Source: Dichomitus squalens LYAD-421 SS1 (Eukaryota > Basidiomycota > Agaricomycetes > Polyporales > Polyporaceae). Taken from it: a DNA stretch of 36,583 nucleotides. The notes under the pieces are model-generated. The model saw only the letters and a program-made list of their open reading frames with translations. It searched no databases and had not been told where the DNA came from. Positions 1 through 12,700 of this stretch are shown here, one piece after another. The stretch spans positions 146,309-182,891 of the forward strand of contig NW_006766947.1 of NCBI RefSeq assembly GCF_000275845.1. The letters are read 5' to 3'. A program made the translations under genes and the position numbers. Each line of letters begins with the position of its first letter. Positions within the stretch are counted from its first letter, which is position 1.

Positions 1-246
1 GCGAGCATTCGGACCGGCAAGCAGGCAAGTTCATGTGGTGTTCGTATATATGCTACACTGTCTCCTCTGACCGCCCAGCTCCGAAAATCCGGGGCACTGT
101 CCAGAATACCCCACCGCGTCTACAAGTTATCACACTGTACTGCCCGGGCTTCTTGGTAGTCCCTCACCGCGCATTCCCGACAATGCCGGGCCTCATGAGA
201 TATTACGGCGCTCGATCGTCATCGTGGCGTGCTAGGGTGATACCCA

Positions 247-294
247 AAATACCGGGCAATCCTTGCGATATATTCCCAGTATTGCCCGGTATTT
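247..294. repeat. Perfect 14-bp inverted repeat with 20-bp spacer
   Basis: The arm AAATACCGGGCAAT at 247-260 is the exact reverse complement of ATTGCCCGGTATTT at 281-294. The 20 bases between them are not palindromic. The core GGGCAAT, or close variants in either orientation, recurs nearby at about 140-147, 182-190, 360-366 and 400-406. Clustered subterminal motifs around an inverted repeat are a known feature of DNA transposon ends, but no transposase is visible. A regulatory palindrome is the alternative. Confidence 0.6.
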
Positions 295-1969
295 CTCGAC
301 GTGGCCTTGTAGTACAACCCATCCAGTGTCCTTGCGCTGGAAGGAGATCCTGACAAGGTGCGGGCAATGTTTTTGACGTGTCGCACGGTATCCTCACGAT
401 TGCCCGAGCCAGCATGGGAGGGTAATGTACGACAAGACTTATACACTTTTGCTGATGTCGAAGGCAGTAGTAAGCAGCCGCGTGCAGATAAAGCAAATGC
501 GAGCGCCTCCGTATGCTACCTTGCAGGAGAGTAAAGCGTAGTCGCACCGTCCCCTGCGGCGCATTGAGCACTAGCAGGAAGGTCGAGTAAGTTCGTGAGC
601 TTCATGAAGGGTGAAAGGGGTGCATAAAGGGTATACCGGTACGTTCTATCACGTCGTGGTGAAGGCCAAATGTCTGGATGGCGGGGATGAGCACCGAATG
701 CCCTGGATGCAAGTCTCTCGTACTTATGTGGACAAGATCGATGGGTGAGCATGAGGTCTTCTCTCCGCGGCGATAGGAGAGCGATCGGAGAGCGGTACGG
801 AAGCCTGGCATGGTTACGGGAACCTGAAGTCAGCTCTCATATAACTTCAACAGAGGAATGGTTTTGTGAAACATACTGCTAGGGATCGCGTAGATCTATG
901 TAGGGTGAGTTATCTGGGTACACGAAGGAGGTCGGCGTGGTAAGGCCTACTCAAATACGCCAGATGCAGGCTCAGAAGCAACTGTATTGGGAAGGCGGGA
1001 CGCAAGGGGGTGGGACTCACCCCACCTCATGTCAGGGTTCTTCCCTACATAGGATTATGGGTCGGCGGTAGCTCTCTGAAGACGCGCCGCCGGTACTAGC
1101 AGCCGATCGAAGTTTATGCCGAGTACGAATCATGCTGATTTCGGTGAATGAAAATCTACCGCAGCGGCAACGTTTCATGCTCCATTGCGAAGTCAGAAGT
1201 AGGAGAACCCGGAAGACTATCGGCGAGCGATATGTGTCGAAGGTGTCAATAGATTAGATCATGAATATCGATGGGATGTCTACGAACCCACGGCCAGGCA
1301 GAGTGACGGACGGCGGCGTTACGACTCCGCATTCGTCGTCTTGATGACTGTAAGGAGGATTCAAGACGTCAGAAAACCGTCCGCGCACCCCCGTGAGTCG
1401 ACTTCCACTTTCGCCATGCTGGGATGACTTGCACTGTGCTGCGGATGACATTGTCACAGACGCCTGTCGGCCGACCCGGGTATTCAACGAGCAGGACATG
1501 CCGGCTTCAGCTTCCAATCACTTGACCTCGCCGTGGCACAACATAGGTCAGAGTTAGCTCACGGGACAAAGGCGGGAGGGTGCCTCGAGGCGAATGGGAA
1601 GAGCGCAGATTGGATAGCCGGGTGGTCGGGATATCCACCATACGACACGTCAATAGTGCCTGGAATCCACGCCCGGTTAGGTATGGATTCTCATATCCCC
1701 GGCGACTGTTGATGTGACTTAGAACCAAGGGCGGCGATACACGGAGCAATTCATCTGGATCAGGCAGCATCAGTGCACAAGGGTCGAAGTCAAGCCACTT
1801 ACGAGTGGCGCGCCGGGTCGCCGAGTCCCACCTCAGCGCTTCTCGCCTCGAGTTAGTATAAGACGTCTCCATCAATTTTCCTCAATCCCCCTCTCTCGCC
1901 TCTGAGTCTTCCCTCCCAATTACCAGCTCTTCTACTGACCCCTCCTTACAGCTCACCATAATCTATCAA

Positions 1970-2110
1970 TGTCTCAATCGCCTCACCACAAGACTTGCTG
2001 CCTAGTCGACTTTGTATTCGCGCCGCTCGACTTGTATGTGTTCCCCCTATGTATTTACTTCAATCGATGCTTATTGAATTATCAGCGAAATCTCGACTAC
2101 CTAGCAGCGT
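1970..2110 (+). other. Possible orphan 5' exon after a CT-rich leader
   Basis: An ATG at 1970 follows about 80 bases of pyrimidine-rich sequence, the usual look of a basidiomycete leader. It opens 22 codons ending at a good splice donor (GTATGT at 2036). An acceptor ending TTATCAG lies about 50 bases on, a typical intron size. Joining the two gives only a few more codons before a stop in every acceptor choice I tried. This could be a degraded gene start, a very short peptide or chance. Confidence 0.2.
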
Positions 2111-3229
2111 AGGCTGCGGCAGGTCAGATGTACGCCATTGATGGTCGCTGACTGCATGTCGTCGCTATCCGCTCAGGATGGAGTAAGCCAAACTTCCTAT
2201 AGTGGCGTACGGACCCATCATCGCCCCACCGTATTTATCCGTCGCTGCGTCTCAGCTGACATGCTGAGGCAGTACTCACAGGAACTCCCTGCTGTGCCTT
2301 CGCAATCCCCGAGCGAGCCGCTCACATGGTCGGGCGCATTCCGAAGCATTCTTTTAGTGTCATGTGCATGAGGTACGTGCTTCTCCATGAGCAGATCATC
2401 CGGCGGCGACGGTTCATGACATAGTCTCAATGACGTGTTCGCGCCGCCGGACGTCCGGAACGACGGTCTGCAGACATCCACCGCAAAAGGGTAGGTATTC
2501 CCATAGCTCAGGTGAGCATTTTACCTTGTATGCCTTTGTATCCAGGTCCTATTATTCTCATCGCATGCGCGATCACGCCGGCGTTGTTCTATCGACCGCC
2601 GGTGGTGTGTCTGATAGATCTGACGTTGCGTGCGATCGCCTATGCGTTGAGAACAAGGGGCGTTCCCATGCTATAATGTGCGCGTCCGAAGTCTTGAACC
2701 AGGTTATAATGTCTGGGCCACTGCAGCTTGCCTTTCCTACCCTCCGCCGGCCATGCCCTTCCTCTCCTTCACCTTCCCCGGGCGCCCAGTACCTGGCCGT
2801 GCGCTTTTGCCCGCCTATGTCCCGTGCACCTGTCATTGGCCCCCGCCTTGATTTCCCCTCCCGCTTCTCCGAATCTCCTCTGCCGGCTTTGCCGCTCGCA
2901 GTCCCTGCCTTCGTTCTTGCAGGTATCTCGCGGACTCAGTATGTGAAAAATACCGCTTAAATTCCAGGTGTTGTCGGAAGTCATCCGACAGGTTCTGGAG
3001 TCAGCTGGAGGGACTGGGCGGCGTGCAACGTCCGGAAAGTTGGGTAGGATTGCAGGTGTGGCTGAATATGCGGGGCCGGTGAGTGTGCCGAGGCGCCAGG
3101 TGCCCATCCGGGTCTGTGTATGGGGGCGCATCGGTGCTAGGACCATCCCTACGAACATACCACACTGTCGAGCTCGACCTCTGTACTTCCTTCTGCACTG
3201 CTGCGCTCAATAAATCACTCTACCACACT

Positions 3230-4030
3230 ATGAACAACCTCCCTCGTGCTGGTGCTCGGAAGGAAGTGCGCTGGGCCGACCTCGTAGGCTCCGTCGCGAA
3301 CTCTCCTACGGAAGTTGGAGCAGCGACGAGCATTGAGGAGGCTCCCACAGACCACACTGCAGCGACCACCACGGACATTGCGAGGTATGTGCATACCCGG
3401 GTGGTTTACGAGGAAATTGAGGTCAACTCGAGCGAAAGTACTCCTACCAGCGAGCCCGTTCCGTCTGCGCCACTCATGCGCACCGTCGAACTACCGCCCC
3501 TTCTCGCTCCGCAGACAAGCTCAGTGCACGCGTTGCACCAGGTCTTGACCTCCGCGCAGTATGCATGGGACGTGCGCACGCTGCGTATGCCCAACATCAA
3601 CGACACGGTGCTCGACGAGCCCGCCTTCCTATTCACGCAGGAGGTGAAGTCGTTCGCGATCAGCCTCCATCCCCAACCGTTCACCACTGCGTACGACGAC
3701 ACCGTCGTGGTGATCGCCGAGTACGAAGGCGAACCCATCTCGGTGCGCCAGGTCTTTGCCCAGATGCTCGCTGCCCTGTACAAGCCTCTGGAGGAGCACG
3801 ACCTCCCGAGCGTCGACGCCCTCAGGCCGCACGCTGAATGGGCAGCGACCGTCCGCGCCAAGCACACATCTCGGCGTGATGTCCTGCGCAACGTCGATCT
3901 GTACCCGGCCGAACGTCATCGCCCTGGGCTGTGGTTCCATGGGATCAATGTTGAGGAGGACACGCATGGCCATCCTCGGTATGAGGCCGTCTTCTGTCCC
4001 TACTCTCCCATCACGGAAAGACAGGCGTAG
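3230..4030 (+). CDS. DUF6699 domain protein (gene 1)
   Basis: A single-exon frame encodes about 266 aa. The ATG at 3230 was chosen over upstream in-frame codons because the protein then opens with a KEVRWAD stretch (residues 11-17), like the charged V-x-F/W motif near the start of many DUF6699 proteins. Residues 20-95 are Ser/Thr/Pro/Glu-rich and probably disordered. The domain covers about 98-266: a WDVRT motif at 113-117, an EPAF-type segment at 130-133, a short strand (SFAISL), then an 'ISVRQVFAQMLAALYKPL' helix matching the family's 'TVxDVLxAI' helix. There are no signal peptide, membrane segments or catalytic motifs. DUF6699 is common in Agaricomycetes and has no known function. The stop is TAG at 4028-4030. 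Confidence 0.75.
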   Translation: MNNLPRAGARKEVRWADLVGSVANSPTEVGAATSIEEAPTDHTAATTTDIARYVHTRVVYEEIEVNSSESTPTSEPVPSAPLMRTVELPPLLAPQTSSVHALHQVLTSAQYAWDVRTLRMPNINDTVLDEPAFLFTQEVKSFAISLHPQPFTTAYDDTVVVIAEYEGEPISVRQVFAQMLAALYKPLEEHDLPSVDALRPHAEWAATVRAKHTSRRDVLRNVDLYPAERHRPGLWFHGINVEEDTHGHPRYEAVFCPYSPITERQA

Positions 4031-7000
4031 CGTATGTATTCCCTGCCCCAATAAGCCTTCTCTATCGATGGCTACAGCTACATCGTTAGGCCCCTGCATA
4101 AGTCCTGCGCTCCGACGCAAATCTCGCGGTCTTTGGGCGCGCTTGGCACTTCACTTCACCGACCATAGAATCCAGATCTCGCACACTCCCTGACATACGG
4201 TCATCATCTCTTCGCTTTCGATAGCTCTCCATGGCAGTCACGCCTTTGCAATACTCGTTTTCTCTCGTCACGTATCCGCGGTGTATCATTAACGTCTTTC
4301 GACTCTCCGGAATTTACATCATACTGTACATGTTACGCTATCTCTGGCGGTGTCTACATTGTATCGTCACCTTGACTGTCTCTTGCCATATACTCAGACT
4401 TCTGCGTCTTGACCGCAATTCCATCGTATGTGAATCATCTCACCCTATCGATATATATGGTGTCACCTCCATTGTCACATTTAACCATTATAATAAAATC
4501 CATCCCTCGATTTGAAATCCACCACTGGCACAGATCCCCTGTTTTACCGTGTCACCGTACTACAAGACAATATCGAGTCCAATAATATGCGTTATATCAT
4601 CGTATCACTGTCATTCACAGCGTAGTTCGTCAAAGTCAACCCGTCCGTATTGAGAGCGTCGAGTACGGCTACCCGGATGGGTTAGCCGAGTATGGTACGT
4701 TAAACGCCGACCGGGCACCTCTTTACCGCGGACTGCCAATGCTATCTTGCCGCCGACGGCTCCGGAGGGGTGAAGTCTCAGTAAGCTCATGTCACTACAT
4801 GTTGGGGAGTGTTCTACTGCTAACATGGTTTTTATCAAATATATCAGCTTTTACGACACCACAGTGAGTACCAAACTGCACTTGCGTGCAGTGATGTCCG
4901 TGCAGTTCGTTATATCGCGGGTCTCAGTCGCGCAGATTTTCCTTATACAGGCAACATCAATCGCTGGAATCTCAAGTGTATGTTCATGTGATGCTTGGTG
5001 TCACCTTCGCATAACAGGGTCACCTGGATAGGAGCATGTAAAACAACCCGCTACCACAGCATCGCAAATGTGGACCCACATGTCTTCATGTCCAGCCCTA
5101 TCATAGGCGTGCATCCCATGTGGTATTGGCGGACTGGTAAGCGAATTGCGCCCATTCTGAACCTCCGAGATGGTTTACTATGTTTCAAAAGGTCTATAGA
5201 CGTCTGTGATCATGACACGTCACACCAAGCTCCTGAACAACTACCGCGTCCTTGCGGGAACGCATCCTCGCCACAGTGACCTTATCCTCTTCCTCGGCTT
5301 TTGGACCCACCTGCCCTTGTGACGCTCGTATCTGGCCAATCACATTCTGGTCGATCACAGTCTGCGGCAGATTCGATCTAAGGATGCCCCAAGCACCCTA
5401 GGCGCTTCATACATCCTGGGCCTTTGCTCATTCGGTCCCCACGCCGAAGCTCCGAGAATGGTACATTGCTGCACATTGATCTCCTTGTCTTCAATGCCGA
5501 TGTACCATGGTCGATGGCGGTATTTCCACCAGCAAACGCGTCTTGCTTGCACCGTTCCGAGGTTACGAGGTAAGTACTAGTACCACGACTCAGTACTCAG
5601 CACTCAGCGCCCACGTGTGTCTGGCGTGGTGACTGCATGGCAGTCTCAAACGTCGTCAAGGGACATTTCCTAGCGCGGGCATCAGCTTACTTGGTATCGT
5701 CTCTAGGGCAAGTCGTCGACTTCAATCCCTCGTCTTACACCGGCCCCTTGCCCGTCCATGCCGGGTTCATGGTACTTGTCGGATCGCTCTTACATCTTCG
5801 GCACATAGAAGCGTCAATTCCCAACAGAAAGCCTTGTACTTGCGATATCGAACGCAGCCCTGTCGAGATGACTGAAGCGTGGTCATGTCTTACTACCCCA
5901 TACATCACCTTTCGAGCAGCGGTACTCCCGAGGGGTCCCTTTTCGCCCTACGCTCCTTGGTATCGCTACCTTCATAGGGAGGTGCGAGATCCTTGTGCCA
6001 TCGCGTCTGGACGTCGCCGATAGCTCCTAGTTCAAGATACAGTACATAATAGAGGACGATGTTCCTCCAGAGAAGACTTTGTGGCGTCACACTATGCTGC
6101 CAAACGACCGCTTATTCAGCCATATCTCTCAATCGCAGACGTCGAGGAACTCGAGCAAGTCTTATGTCCGCGGCATTCGAGGGTATTGACGAGGTCCTCC
6201 ATCCCTACCTGGAGATGATGAAGCGGGGGATTGAGCCTTAGGCAGACATCGCTACGCCACACGCGCCGCTCCTCGAAGAGAGCATGCCCGCCGCGACGAG
6301 TGGATAGGTGTTCGAGCTGCTGCCGCATGGATGGGATTGCTTAGGGGCAGGGCAGGCACGCCATCGCTCGCCCGTCCACCCCATCCGAGTTGCTCCGGCC
6401 GAATCCTATTCACTGGCGCAGGCCTGATCACATTCTGGACGCACCGGTGAAGGCCGATGGGCAATGCGGAGGTGCGTACGGACGCTATCTCGATACTCAT
6501 GATCTTGTCCCCACTCTCTTCGACGGGCGTACTCCGCGACATTCCTATCGCATCGCCGCGGCGCACTCGGCGCGGTAAGCTTCGTCTCGGTCATGCACCC
6601 CAGATCTCTGCTGATAGACTACTCAGGCTCGCCTTCATTATATGGTTCATATTCCTTGCAGATCCCCCACAGCTCCACATCGCGCGAACACACGGATCGC
6701 GATTCCATCTTCGCTCGATGGTCGATGTAGATTACCTTTAGCCCCGTCTCCGAACTCGTAGTTCAGAAACCGTCGGCATCGGAATTACCTCGTATCTCCG
6801 TCCGCACATCGTGCGCATGCGACGCGCTGCTGCTCATGGCGACACGCAGATCCTCCGGATGCGAAGCGCTCGTCGACCGGGCGGGCGGGCGAGCGACCCG
6901 AAAACATTGCCTTTATAGCCAGTCTTGTCCGAAAGCTGGGTCTCTCGCCCCGAGTTGGCGATGTTGAGGTATGCCAAGGACCGGCTGCGCGGAGAAGAAG

Positions 7001-7985
7001 GCTCGCGACGCCCAGAAGGGTACAACGGCATGGTGCGAGTAGGTCAAGACGAGCGTGATCGCCCGCGATGTCTCCATATGATATGTACGAAGGGCCCAGT
7101 CACCATTACAATAGATGGTGACGCCGGGTTTGCCACGGCGGCATCGACTGGAGTTGTCATGAATGTGGGCTACTCACCTGAGACAAGGACGTGTCGCAGG
7201 TGGTAAGTACTGCGCGTTCACCGTCCAGAGATGAGGCAGAAACCACGCTAGGCCAATCCATATGTGAAGGCGCCGAGGAAGAAGTGGTACCAACAGACGC
7301 GAATGCGGCTGTCGGCATCCCACAGTCATGCTCCTCGAGGAGACCAGAGACGAGAGCGCGGGTTCTGGAGGCCGACGAGGAAAACGAGCGAATGGCCGAA
7401 GACGAGACGGCGTACGGTGTGTACCGCGCGTCGCCCTTCCGAGTCTTGGTGTTGAGTGTATCGCCGGACAAGGCAGAGGCACCGCATACACTCACCTCCG
7501 ACATGGCTTATACGTAGGACACAAGGCTTGAAAGCCACACGTCGCCTCCGAGGGTCAATAGAATGGAGGGCGACGCCTCGGTGCGTCCTCCATTCCAATC
7601 CCCGCGGAGGAACGAAGCGCCATGCAACAACCTCCGTGGCACGCTCTCCCTCCATATCGAGGGGTTTATGGGAATAGTGCGTGTTGATCCCTAGCTGAAC
7701 GTATAGTACATGAATGTACAGCATACCCAATGCCAATGACGAGAAACATGATACGTGAGGGTGAGAGAATCCTATGGAGACAGCGGTACACAATGACGTG
7801 GAGGGTGTAAACAAGACCGGGCAGAGAGAATGGAAACCAGAACTAGAATGTAGCGCTACACAATGCAAGTCAGTACACGACCGAGTATATGGGATGTTGG
7901 CTCAAAGAACAGCGCCAACGATGTCAATGGAGCACCCACCTACTCCTACCCCTCCCTGACCTCTGCAGCCCCGAAACAAAGGGCG
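4031..7985. other. No confident gene
   Basis: About 4 kb without a supportable gene. The part just after gene 1, about 4200-4600, is AT-rich and stop-rich. The GC-rich stretch 6000-7500 has several overlapping frames of 60-130 codons on both strands. One + frame at about 6457-6741 has a hydrophobic patch (IIWFIFLADPP) and could be a relic of a membrane-protein gene, but I could not join it to neighbouring exons. A small inverted repeat at 7561-7595 lies in the region that would hold the 3' end of the F-box transcript. Confidence 0.45.
7561..7595. repeat. Short inverted repeat (hairpin)
   Basis: GAATGGAGG at 7561-7569 pairs exactly with CCTCCATTC at 7587-7595, and the stem can extend inward by a G-U pair and two further pairs. 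It lies about 400 bases past the F-box stop codon, reading on the minus strand, so it may or may not be transcribed. Confidence 0.4.
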
Positions 7986-9732
7986 CTAATGATCGAGGTC
8001 GACGTCCTTCACAATGTCCACGTTCACACACTCCTCCAGCGTCGCCACTAGCTGGTCATCATGTATGAACGGCGCGTTCAGGATCAGCCGGTCCAACGGC
8101 GCGCCCAGCGCCGCACGCTCCCTCACGACTCCGTGCAGCAAGAAGTAGTCGACCTCGTCGTCGACGAGCGTCAGCTTCTTCAAATGCGGCCAGCTCAGCA
8201 CTCCCTCCGAATGCGAGTGCGAGTGCCCGTACCCATACCCGTGCGCATCGGGCCCGGCGTGTTCTTTGCGGAAGAGCTGGAGGAACTTGGATGTCGCGGA
8301 GTTGATAACGGTGAGGTGTGTGATTGTGGGTAGAGCGCGGGTGAACCGCCGCGTGGGGGTGCACATCGAGGCATTGAGGAGGGAGAGGTTGCGCAGGGCG
8401 GGGTAGCGCCCCAGTCCGGTCGCAGACCCAGAAGGGGATGCGGAAGCTGCTGCGGAGGTGTCGGTGGGGAGGGGAAGCGAAGCGACAAACTCGCGGAACT
8501 CGGTCTCATCGAGATTGGCGAGCGTGAGCTCCTGGAGGTTCGGGGTCTCAAGCAGGGACGACATCCTGCATACGGTGTCGCCGGAGAGCTCGAGGTAGCG
8601 GAGCGTGGGGATGTGGAGCGGCGGGTACGCCCGACCGGCGTGAAGGTGGATGTATGTCCCCCGGAGGATGAGCGCACGAATGTTGGGCGACGCGGCAATA
8701 ACACTCCGGAACTGCTCGTACTGGAGCCTGGTTTGGTGCCAGAGCCAGCGGAGGTCGAGTGCGACGAGGTTATGGAGGGGCGGCGCGGACCATGGGGTGG
8801 AGAGCGAGTCGAAGCGGACGGAAGTGAGAGCGTCGGCGCCGCCCTGGAGGATCTCGTGAAGGAGGACCTCCTGGTTCCCCGAAGACCCGGAGAGGGAGAG
8901 CTGTAGGTGGCGGAGCATGGGAGCGCTGGCGTTGGCAAGGCGGCCACCGACGGCGTAAATTGTAGCTGGGTCGGAAGTTGTGAGCGCGAATCGACGCCAT
9001 CGTTGGATATGTGGGAGGAATCGGGCTATAAGCTGGTCGACTGCCGTAGTGTTGAGGAGAGGGGTTGAGCGCGTGTCTATGGTTATGTCTATGGGCTGGC
9101 CGCAGGAGCGCTGGAGACAAAGCGGAATCCACCCGAACGGCCGTGGATGTTTGATTACGATGTTTGTCCAGAGATCGGGGGTGTTGAGCGCGATTTCGCG
9201 CCATTGGCGGGAGACAGCGGCGACGACGAGCGGAAACGGGCGAGGTATTGATGATCCTAGGATGGGATCGTCCTGCGGCATGCGGCTCCCCACTTTGAAA
9301 ATCAGCTCAAGTACCTCGCGAGGGAGGCGCAAGACGGGGATGAGGAATGTCGAGAGGGCATCTATGCGTGCGCGAATGCAAGACAGCGTCGCCTCGTTCA
9401 TGTGGACCTGGTTCATGAGCGAGCTCACGGCAGGGCTGAAGTGCGGGCCATCCACGTCGGCCGAAGGGTGGACGAGAACGCGCCAACCATCGGATCCATA
9501 CTGAAACGAGTCCCGGCCATAGTTCTCCTGGAATCGCTTGACTTCGCGCTGGAGAAGAGGCAGGAACTGGTCACGATTGGCACTTGGAGGAATGGGAGGT
9601 GTGCAGAAGCGGACTCGCCTGGTACGAGGGGTCTGTAGTGATCTGTTTGATGAGAAGCAGACGATGGTATTGGTGCTCAGCGGCCTGACGGTTGAGTTCG
9701 CCGATAACGTCGCGGATAGTAGACAAGCCCAT
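7986..9732 (-). CDS. F-box protein with leucine-rich C-terminal region
   Basis: A two-exon model gives 564 aa: exon 1 at 9732-9619 and exon 2 at 9566-7986, with stop at 7988-7986. The 52-nt intron would use a GC-AG pair (CAG|GCGAGT ... GACCAG|TTC) and keeps frame. Residues 1-60 look helical. An F-box-like domain lies at about 115-178, with 'IPVLRLPREVLELIF' and then 'VSRQWREIALNTPDLWTNI', the usual start of agaricomycete F-box proteins. The rest has irregular leucine-rich segments such as 'LRHLQLSL' and 'LRYLELSG', the substrate-side architecture of SCF ubiquitin ligases. A Gly/Tyr/His/Ser-rich insert sits at about 480-493. The same frame runs open upstream to 10085, but that part looks non-coding. 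A start at the internal MNQVHM is less likely. The ubiquitin-ligase role is inferred from family. Confidence 0.75.
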
Positions 9733-12700
9733 TCCTCTAGTCGGGCTTTAGGAGGATGCGACAAGTAACCAGAGGTCTGGCCGACGTACCTGAGAAGGAG
9801 AGAGACAGAAGGGGCGTCGGCGGACACAGACTGTGAGGAGAGACAAGCTTGGGAGTCGTCGTCCAGACATGGCCCAGCCGAGGCCCTGTCTCGCCTTGAG
9901 CCCAGCGCATCCGCCCCGCTCGGCCCTTGCCGGCCCACCCATCCACATCCCGAACAGGCGTCTCTTCGCCGCATCCGCCTCCACATCGCACACCACGACG
10001 CGAGCGGGCGCGGAGGGTGCCATCCATCGCTGCCCGCCATGTTCTCGGTGTGACCGTGTGATGCGCACGCGCATATATTCAGCAAATCGCTGCGATCGCG
10101 GTTACGAGATCAGGTCAGTCCATTCAGTTCCATACGCGCGCGACACCACACCTGATAACCTGTTCGCGTCCTTTACAGAATCGCGGTGTTCCTGGGTCGA
10201 GGGGAGAGAGCGTGAGGGATAAGAGAATAACGAGAGAGCATGGCCAAATACACACCGCCTTTGTTAAGCCTCGGACGCTTGATTGTCGTGCGCATCCGAT
10301 AGCCTTGATAATTGGCGCTCTCGGTGCTCCGTGTTCTTCGTCATGTCGTAAGTCCCACTCGCTTATATCCGTGCGTCTAAGTACCACGCAATGCGGTTCG
10401 AGATATCATGCTTCGCTCTGAGCGCAGGGGAGCGGGACAGAGCGGCCAACCTCATGCCATGCAGTTCGTCTTCTCGGTCTTTGCATCCGGAATCCTCCTA
10501 CGCCATCCCTGCATCTGCATCTGAGAAACCACGCTGTATTCTGGGGTGTACACCCGCTATATGCGCCCGGATCGAGTGAGTTAATGGCGTCCTGGATGTT
10601 CCGTCAAGAACTGACACGCGACGATCCCATCCAGAGGCGAAACGAGCGCGTCCGCAAACTACCTGTGGCTACAGTATAGCGTGACTGCCTAGTCCCAAAC
10701 GGCACTCCAACAGCCTACTAGGGTGACACGCCTTGCGCAGACGGCAATGGAATGGCCCGCATTGTATCCTCGCACTCCGGACGGTATGTGGCCGGGTCCT
10801 TCTCGCCTTGCGCCATGGGACTATGGGTGACGTACTGAGCACAGTAGAACCTCCGATCCCCCAGCTGGACCTGAATTCAGCGTGCTAGCAGTTAGCGTTC
10901 TGGGGTGCTCACCTCCAAGCCACAAGCTTACAGGGTCAACGATTGATCCAAGGTTTGGTTCAAGTTCGAGTCCGAATACACGCCCCTAGCTCGCAGCAGG
11001 CGAAGCCCACCGGCCACAATTAAACGAGACTCGAGAGGCAGGCGCGTGACAAAGACGTGAGTACTCGCGTTCTCGACCGCGAGGGCACGACGGTGTGTGC
11101 GGCCTGCTCGGTTAATTATTCTCGTGCTTCGTTCTGATAGCACCCCGTGCGGGAATGGATAGCATCCAGACGCAGGTGATGCGGACAGGAGAACAGCATG
11201 CCGCGTCTGTCTTCTTCCTGCGTCGCGCCCTCTGCCCACCGGCGACCAACGAGCACGGGCGCACCGATGTCTTTCGCTCATCCGACCCTCGATCTCCGTG
11301 TCGTTGCCGGGCTCACGGCGGTGGGCACGATAGTCTGTTCTCTGTTGTCTATTATCCCAACTGCGGTACTTGTGTGCAGGGCACGCATGCCCACGAAATC
11401 ACGAACGTGAACTATGATCAAGGGGACAGGTACGCACTCCCTTTCCCGCCCGTGGCTGCCAATGAGAACGTACCACGACTCTGCAACCTGAAATCCCAAT
11501 CCTTCCCATCCAGATCGTCTGCAACCCGAATCAGCAGGCTATACGCTTCAGAGTATGGGGCTTTGACACGAGTATGACATATGCCAGCGCCCGACTAGTT
11601 GGCGTCAGCGGTATCATCCCAGGTCGCATTCAACGAAGCCGGGGGACAGAGACAGGGAGATGGGATTTGCTCGGTTACCAACGGTCGAGGTCCGCGGAAA
11701 TGGCAATAGGCTCCCAGCAGCGGAGTACGCTGAGACGATCGTCGAGGCCCATACACGGCGAAACCGCAACGTGCCCTTCTAATCTCTGATGGTGTGGCCG
11801 AAACGCAATCTGGCAAGAACGGACTCGAGCCGTCAAGGTGTGTCTATTTTTCTCTCAGCTGCGAGGTGCTGCTGCACAGTATGTATGCCTGCACCTGCGA
11901 CGTCGTTATCTTCCGGACGCTGGAAGCACTCCGCACGTGCAGAAGCCCTTGCGGCTGTCCTTCCTCTCGTTCTGTCGTTCTCCCAGCTGTGATGCTGCGA
12001 ACCCCCGTCTTCTATCGGAGTCGTCCGACGTCGGACGGTGTCGTAATCATTCAGTTCCGTGCAGGTTGCGGAGTCCGCTCGCTGCAGCGTGGCCTTTTCG
12101 AACCTCCATTCACCCTCCTGCTACTGTGGCCACATCGCATACCAATCTGCGCCATCTCGAGCTCCCATCTCGCCTGCTCTGTCGAATCCGTCTATCCAGG
12201 ACCCGAGTTATCATCATATGTGCTGTGTATGCGTCCCATCCCCCATCCCAATCTCCATCCCCAATACGCGCGCTTAGTGTTGCGTGTTGCATGTTTGCGC
12301 TGGCTCTTGCAGCTATCCGCCAATGTGCGAACGCACGGTTGCGCTTCTAGCGCCGGCGCCCCAGGACGCGTACGTGTTCGTGTGCGTTCCGCCTCGATGG
12401 CACGTCGTACAAGGTTCTGCCGGCCAGCAACACTAGTCACCACTAGTCCCGTCCCAGCCAGTCTTCTTTCTGAATCCTCCCTGCCATCTTCGAGCTATGG
12501 TGGGCATTGTGCATTGTGGCATTTGTGGCGTATCTGTGGCCAGCCGCCCGATGCGGAAGTTGCAGGCATGTGCGTATCCCGCAATGAGGCCATCTCCGAC
12601 ACGACGGGAGGGGCGCCCTTGCCGTACTCGTCGCGATCGCTCTGTGCTGGCGGCCGTTTGGCAATGCAGTTTGCAATCCGACATGCGTCTGGGCCTCGAC

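Larger units (their letters stand above)
1..3229. other. No confident gene; possible degraded repeat
   Basis: I find no reading frame here with a recognisable domain or a convincing exon chain. The open frames are short, overlap on both strands and look like chance frames in GC-rich DNA. The first 420 bases carry the inverted repeat and motif copies listed separately. A pyrimidine-rich stretch at about 1870-1955, followed by an ATG at 1970, looks like a basidiomycete leader, but the possible gene behind it could not be extended. A second pyrimidine-rich stretch at about 2725-2920 lies upstream of DUF6699 gene 1 and may belong to its promoter or leader. Confidence 0.5.

Noticed and set aside
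8195..8947. A 250-codon minus-strand frame rich in Ser/Pro/Arg
   Set aside because: It overlaps the F-box gene in another frame on the same strand and is low-complexity, while the F-box frame has domain support.
7986..10085. Start of the F-box protein at 10085
   Set aside because: The first 170 residues of that frame are unlike F-box protein N-termini and run through a CT-rich leader; the ATG at 9732 with a 52-nt intron gives a better protein.
10955..10970. A GTTCGAGTCC sequence resembling a tRNA B box
   Set aside because: No matching A box or acceptor stem could be found at tRNA spacing, and no cloverleaf folds.
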